Origin: Desulfuromonadaceae bacterium UBA6124
GTDB taxonomy: Bacteria > Desulfobacterota > Desulfuromonadia > Desulfuromonadales > Trichloromonadaceae
NCBI GenBank assembly: GCA_002423365.1
Contig: DIVU01000190.1
Span: 16,496-26,903, forward strand
Length of the DNA: 10,408 nucleotides
Reading direction: 5' to 3'
In this document: one piece after another, positions 7,658 through 10,408 of the stretch
How positions within the stretch are numbered: position 1 is the first letter of the stretch
Layout of the letters: every line of letters begins with the position of its first letter
Made by a program: the position numbers and the translations under genes
The notes under the pieces: model-generated
What the model was told of the DNA's origin: nothing
Databases searched by the model: none
The model's input: only the letters and a program-made list of their open reading frames with translations

Positions 7658-7665
7658 TTTTGCAT

Positions 7666-9033
7666 ATGTACGGAAAAATTCGCACCATACACTTCGTCGG
7701 TATCGGCGGCATCGGCATGAGCGGGATCGCGGAGCTCCTGTTGAACCTCGGATATCGCGTGTCGGGATCGGACCTCCGGCGCTCCGAAACGACGGAACGC
7801 CTGGCGTCGCTGGGCGCGACGATCCGCGTGGGCCACGCGGCGGAGAACGTTCCCGCCGACGGGCACGTCGTGGTGACCTCCTCGGCGGTCCGGCCGGGCA
7901 ACCCGGAGGTCCTCGAGGCGCAGCGGCGGAAGATCCCGGTGATCCCCAGGGCGGAGATGCTGGCGGAGCTGATGCGGATGAAGTACGGGATCGCCATCGC
8001 CGGGACGCACGGCAAGACGACGACGACCTCGATGGTGGCGACGGTGCTGGCTTCCGCGGGGTGGGACCCGACCGCCGTAGTGGGCGGCAAGCTGAACAGC
8101 CTGGGCTCCAACGCGAAGCTCGGGCAGGGGGAGTTCCTCGTCGCGGAGGCGGACGAGAGCGACGGGACCTTCCTCAAGCTTTCCCCCACGGTCGCGGTGG
8201 TGACGAACATCGATCCCGAGCACCTCGACTTCTATTCGGGGATCGGCCAGATCAAGGAGACGTTCCTCCACTTCATCAACAAGGTCCCCTTCTACGGGTT
8301 CGCCGTGCTCTGCGTCGACCACCCCAACGTCCAGGAGCTCCTCCCCTCCGTGACGAAGACCGTCGTGACCTACGGCTTCTCCAGGCACGCGGACTACCGT
8401 GCGGAAGGGCTTGTCCCCGAGGGGATGATGAACCGCTTCGCCGTCATCGCGCGGGGGGAGCCGGTGGGGGAGATGGCGCTTCGCGCCCCGGGACGCCACA
8501 ACGTGAGCAACGCCCTGGCGGCGGTCGCGGTGGCCATGGAGCTGGGGATCTCCGGCGAGCAGGTCCGCCAGGGGCTGCTGGACTACGCCGGCGTGGCCCG
8601 GAGGTTCCAGCTGAAGGGAGAGGCCCGCGGGATCACCGTGGTGGACGACTACGCCCACCATCCGGCGGAGATCCGGGCCACCCTCGCGGCGGCGCGGGAG
8701 GTCTGGCCGGGCCGCCGGATCGTCGTGGGATTCCAGCCGCACCGGTACTCCCGGACGCGGGCGCTGTTCAAGGATTTCCTCTCGGCCTTCAACGAGGCGG
8801 ACGTCCTGCTCCTGTTCGACGTCTACGCCGCGGGCGAGGAGCCGATCGAGGAAGCCACCGCCGATCGCCTGTGCGAGGCGATCCGGGAGCACGGGCACAA
8901 GGGAGCGATGTACGCGGGGAAAGCCGGCGACGCGGGGGAAGCGGTCCGTTCCATGCTTCGGCCGGGCGACATATTTCTCACTATGGGGGCGGGCGATGTC
9001 TGGAAACTGGGAGAGGCTGTCGTTTCGGCGTGA
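7666..9033 (+). CDS. murC: UDP-N-acetylmuramate--L-alanine ligase MurC
   Basis: A cytoplasmic ATP-dependent ligase that adds L-alanine to UDP-MurNAc, the first stem-peptide step. From ATG 7666 it has 455 residues, as expected. The N-terminal nucleotide-sugar domain opens with HFVGIGGIGMSGIAE (9-23) and has SGSDLRRS (33-40). The ATPase has AGTHGKTTTTSM (112-123), where His replaces the Asn of MurD/E and marks MurC, then VAEADESDGTF (159-169) and TNIDPEHLDFY (180-190). Later come PGRHNVSNALAA (275-286), VDDYAHHPAEI (326-336), FQPHRYSRT (356-364) and TMGAGDVWK (439-447). Codon use differs from the genes to the left: Phe is TTC in 16 of 17 and Glu is GAG in 27 of 32, with many GGG Gly codons. The exceptions cluster at the two ends, in roughly the first 13 and the last 21 codons. 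Confidence 0.97.
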   Translation: MYGKIRTIHFVGIGGIGMSGIAELLLNLGYRVSGSDLRRSETTERLASLGATIRVGHAAENVPADGHVVVTSSAVRPGNPEVLEAQRRKIPVIPRAEMLAELMRMKYGIAIAGTHGKTTTTSMVATVLASAGWDPTAVVGGKLNSLGSNAKLGQGEFLVAEADESDGTFLKLSPTVAVVTNIDPEHLDFYSGIGQIKETFLHFINKVPFYGFAVLCVDHPNVQELLPSVTKTVVTYGFSRHADYRAEGLVPEGMMNRFAVIARGEPVGEMALRAPGRHNVSNALAAVAVAMELGISGEQVRQGLLDYAGVARRFQLKGEARGITVVDDYAHHPAEIRATLAAAREVWPGRRIVVGFQPHRYSRTRALFKDFLSAFNEADVLLLFDVYAAGEEPIEEATADRLCEAIREHGHKGAMYAGKAGDAGEAVRSMLRPGDIFLTMGAGDVWKLGEAVVSA

Positions 9034-9043
9034 GGGGACGGGC

Positions 9044-9052
9044 AAGGGGGGA
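9044..9052 (+). promoter_or_regulatory. Ribosome binding site that decides the murB start
   Basis: AAGGGGGGA lies six bases before the TTG at 9059. The only upstream ATG in frame (8996) lies 38 bases inside murC and would add 21 residues unlike the MurB family. The strong site therefore favours TTG 9059. Confidence 0.6.
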
Positions 9053-9058
9053 CCGGTT

Positions 9059-9943
9059 TTGAGGAGCATCGAAATCTCGTTCCACCTGAAGCTCCGGGAC
9101 CACACCACCATCGGGATCGGAGGGGCCGCCGACCGGGTGGTGTTCCCGCGGTCCCCCGCGGAGGTGCGGGAGATCCTCTCCGCGGAGCGGCGGGCGGGGA
9201 GGGCCTTGTACACGATGGGGGCGGGCAGCAATCTCCTCGTGTCCGACGGCGGGGTGACCGGAACGGTCCTCTGCACCAAGAAGCACCTGTCCAAGGTGGT
9301 GTTCCTCGGTGGCCACACGGTGATCGCCGAGGCGGGGGTCATGCTTCCCCGGCTGGCCGTCCTGTGCGCCCTGTCGGGGCTCTCGGGGATCGAGCCGCTT
9401 TCCGGCATACCGGGGACCGTGGGCGGCGCGCTGTCGCTGAACGCGGGGGCTTTCGGAAGGCAGATCGGAGACCTGGTGGAGTGGGTGGAAATCGCCGACG
9501 CGGAAGGCGAGATCCACCGCGTGGACGCAAGCGCCATCCGGTTCGGGTACAGGGAAACGGAATTCCCCGTGAAGGGCATCGTGGTCCGGGGCGGATTCCG
9601 TTTCGCCGAGGGGACGCGGGAGGCGGTGTTCGAGCTGATGCGGCAATGGAACGAGAAGCGGCGCGCCGACCAGCCCTGGGGGGAGAAGACGTTCGGTTCG
9701 ACCTTCCGCAACCCGCCGGGCCGCGAAAGCGCCGGCCTGCTCCTGGAACGGGCGGGGATGAAAGGGGAACGGGAAGGGGACGCCTGCTATTCCGAGAAGC
9801 ACGCCAACTTCCTGTTGAACCGCGGGAAGGCCACGGCGGCCGACGTCCGGCGGCTCATGGACCGCGGGCAGAAAGCGGTGAAGGAGCAGTCCGGGATCCT
9901 GCTGGTCCCGGAGGTGAAGCTGTGGGGTGAGTTCGATGCCTGA
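9059..9943 (+). CDS. murB: UDP-N-acetylenolpyruvoylglucosamine reductase MurB
   Basis: A cytoplasmic FAD- and NADPH-dependent enzyme that reduces UDP-GlcNAc-enolpyruvate to UDP-MurNAc, the substrate of MurC. From TTG 9059 it has 294 residues, the size of a type II MurB without the extra segment of the E. coli enzyme. The FAD-binding part has TTIGIGGAADRVVFPRS (16-32), GAGSNLLVSDGG (54-65) and SGIPGTVGGALSLNAGAFG (115-133). The substrate domain has FGYRETEF (162-169) with the conserved Tyr and Arg. FGSTFRNP (212-219) carries the likely proton-donating Ser at 214, HANFLLN (248-254) follows, and VPEVKLWG (283-290) carries the active-site Glu at 285. The start is 25 bases after the murC stop; a longer form from ATG 8996 is less likely. 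All 13 Phe codons are TTC, matching murC and not the left part of the window. Its stop overlaps ddl by eight bases. Confidence 0.96.
   Translation: MRSIEISFHLKLRDHTTIGIGGAADRVVFPRSPAEVREILSAERRAGRALYTMGAGSNLLVSDGGVTGTVLCTKKHLSKVVFLGGHTVIAEAGVMLPRLAVLCALSGLSGIEPLSGIPGTVGGALSLNAGAFGRQIGDLVEWVEIADAEGEIHRVDASAIRFGYRETEFPVKGIVVRGGFRFAEGTREAVFELMRQWNEKRRADQPWGEKTFGSTFRNPPGRESAGLLLERAGMKGEREGDACYSEKHANFLLNRGKATAADVRRLMDRGQKAVKEQSGILLVPEVKLWGEFDA
9924..9930 (+). promoter_or_regulatory. Ribosome binding site of ddl inside the murB 3' end
   Basis: GGGGTGA lies five bases before ATG 9936, within the last codons of murB. It supports coupled translation of murB and ddl. Confidence 0.55.
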
Positions 9944-10408
9944 TCGCGGGCGGTTCGAAGGCGCCAGTGTGGGCGTGTTCCTCGGCGGGGTCTCCGCGGA
10001 AAGGGACGTGTCCCTGCGTACGGGCGCGGCGGTCGCCGCCGCGCTCCGGCGGAAGGGTCACGACGTCAGGGAGATCGATATCCGGGCGGACTGGCTGGGC
10101 ACGGTCCGGGACGCGGGCATCGACGCGGCGTTCATCGCCCTTCACGGCCGGTTCGGGGAGGACGGCTGCATCCAGGCGGCGTGCGAGCTGGCGAAGCTCC
10201 CCTACACGGGGTCCGGCGTCGCCGCATCCGCCATCGCGATGAGCAAGATGCTCGGGAAGCGGATGGCCGCCGCGGCCGGCGTTCCCTGCCCGCCGGACGA
10301 GGTGTACGAGGGGCCGGAGATCGCCGGGGCGAAACCGCCGTCCTTCGGCTTCCCGCTCGTCGTCAAGCCGGACCGGGAAGGCTCGACCGTCGGCATCTCC
10401 ATCGTCCG
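9936..10408 (+). CDS. ddl: D-alanine--D-alanine ligase Ddl (5' part, runs off the window)
   Basis: A cytoplasmic ATP-grasp enzyme that joins two D-alanines; the product is used by MurF. The window holds the first 157 codons with no stop, about half of a normal Ddl of about 300 residues. Visible are VGVFLGGVSAERDVSL (12-27), where the Glu at 22 corresponds to the conserved D-Ala-binding Glu, ALHGRFGEDGCIQ (68-80), LPYTGSGVAASAIAMSK (88-104), and the start of the ATP-grasp domain with FPLVVKPDREGSTVGIS (139-155), where Lys 144 is the likely ATP-binding residue. The final metal-binding motifs lie outside the window. The ATG overlaps the murB stop by eight bases behind GGGGTGA. Base use (GGG, GAG, CGG, TTC) is like murC and murB. 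The place between murB and an expected ftsQ is usual for dcw clusters. Confidence 0.95.
   Translation, partial: MPDRGRFEGASVGVFLGGVSAERDVSLRTGAAVAAALRRKGHDVREIDIRADWLGTVRDAGIDAAFIALHGRFGEDGCIQAACELAKLPYTGSGVAASAIAMSKMLGKRMAAAAGVPCPPDEVYEGPEIAGAKPPSFGFPLVVKPDREGSTVGISIV

Larger units (their letters stand above)
7591..7665 (+). other. murG-murC intergenic region
   Basis: This 75-base gap is the only notable one in the window and is clearly richer in A and T than its surroundings. It holds a possible nine-codon ORF starting at ATG 7590, which overlaps the murG stop and ends at TAG 7617-7619, then a TTTTAA stretch, then three TCACTCA-type heptamers (7630-7650). CCTT (7595-7598) and AAGG (7605-7608) could form a weak 4-bp hairpin, but I do not regard it as a terminator. 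I could not find a -35/-10 pair with acceptable spacing. It marks the boundary between two styles of codon use. Confidence 0.6.

Noticed and set aside
8061..9062. A 333-residue plus-strand frame overlapping murC.
   Set aside because: It is an out-of-frame reading of murC, dominated by Gly, Arg and Pro, with no family resemblance.
7648..9711. A 687-residue open frame on the minus strand opposite murC and murB.
   Set aside because: It is a shadow of two well-supported genes in GC-rich DNA. Its translation is rich in Arg, Pro and His, has no recognisable domain, and crosses the murC-murB junction.
1..10408. A new defence, mobile or biosynthetic system.
   Set aside because: Every stretch is accounted for by known dcw genes. 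I found no transposase, integrase, attachment-like repeat, CRISPR repeat or tRNA/rRNA sequence on either strand.

Overview
This is an ordinary stretch of a dcw (division and cell wall) cluster. It carries nine peptidoglycan and division genes on the + strand: the last codons of an upstream gene (probably ftsI/pbp), then murE, murF, mraY, murD, ftsW, murG, murC, murB and the 5' part of ddl, which runs off the right edge. From murE to murG the genes overlap or are at most 9 bases apart, as in a single operon. murE ends in the DNPR motif of meso-diaminopimelate-adding enzymes. With the gene order murG-murC-murB-ddl, this suggests a GC-rich, Gram-negative, DAP-type bacterium. The order and protein style recall Desulfuromonadota/Geobacter-like or related former delta-proteobacteria, but this placement is an impression that needs a database search.

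Layout: 1-70 holds the end of the preceding gene and a small hairpin-forming leader. 71-2970 holds murE and murF (third and fifth amino-acid ligation steps). 2980-4056 is mraY (lipid I synthesis). 4058-5407 is murD (D-Glu addition). 5417-6523 is ftsW (septal glycan polymerase). 6520-7590 is murG (lipid II synthesis). 7591-7665 is the only real gap, with a heptamer tandem repeat. 7666-9033 is murC (L-Ala addition), 9059-9943 murB (UDP-MurNAc formation) and 9936 to the end ddl (D-Ala-D-Ala formation). Together they take UDP-GlcNAc-enolpyruvate to lipid II and then to septal glycan. The D-Ala-D-Ala made by Ddl is the substrate of MurF.

The most interesting signal is a sharp change in codon usage at the murG/murC gap. 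murD uses TTT for 8 of 17 Phe codons and GAG for 15 of 28 Glu codons. murC uses TTT for 1 of 17 and GAG for 27 of 32, and murB uses TTT for 0 of 13 (counted by eye). The change falls at or just after the heptamer repeat, within the first dozen or so codons of murC. The left and right parts may therefore have different origins, either by allelic replacement or transfer within the dcw cluster, or by a metagenome assembly chimera joined at the conserved start of murC. I saw no mobile element, CRISPR array, RNA gene or new multi-gene system.
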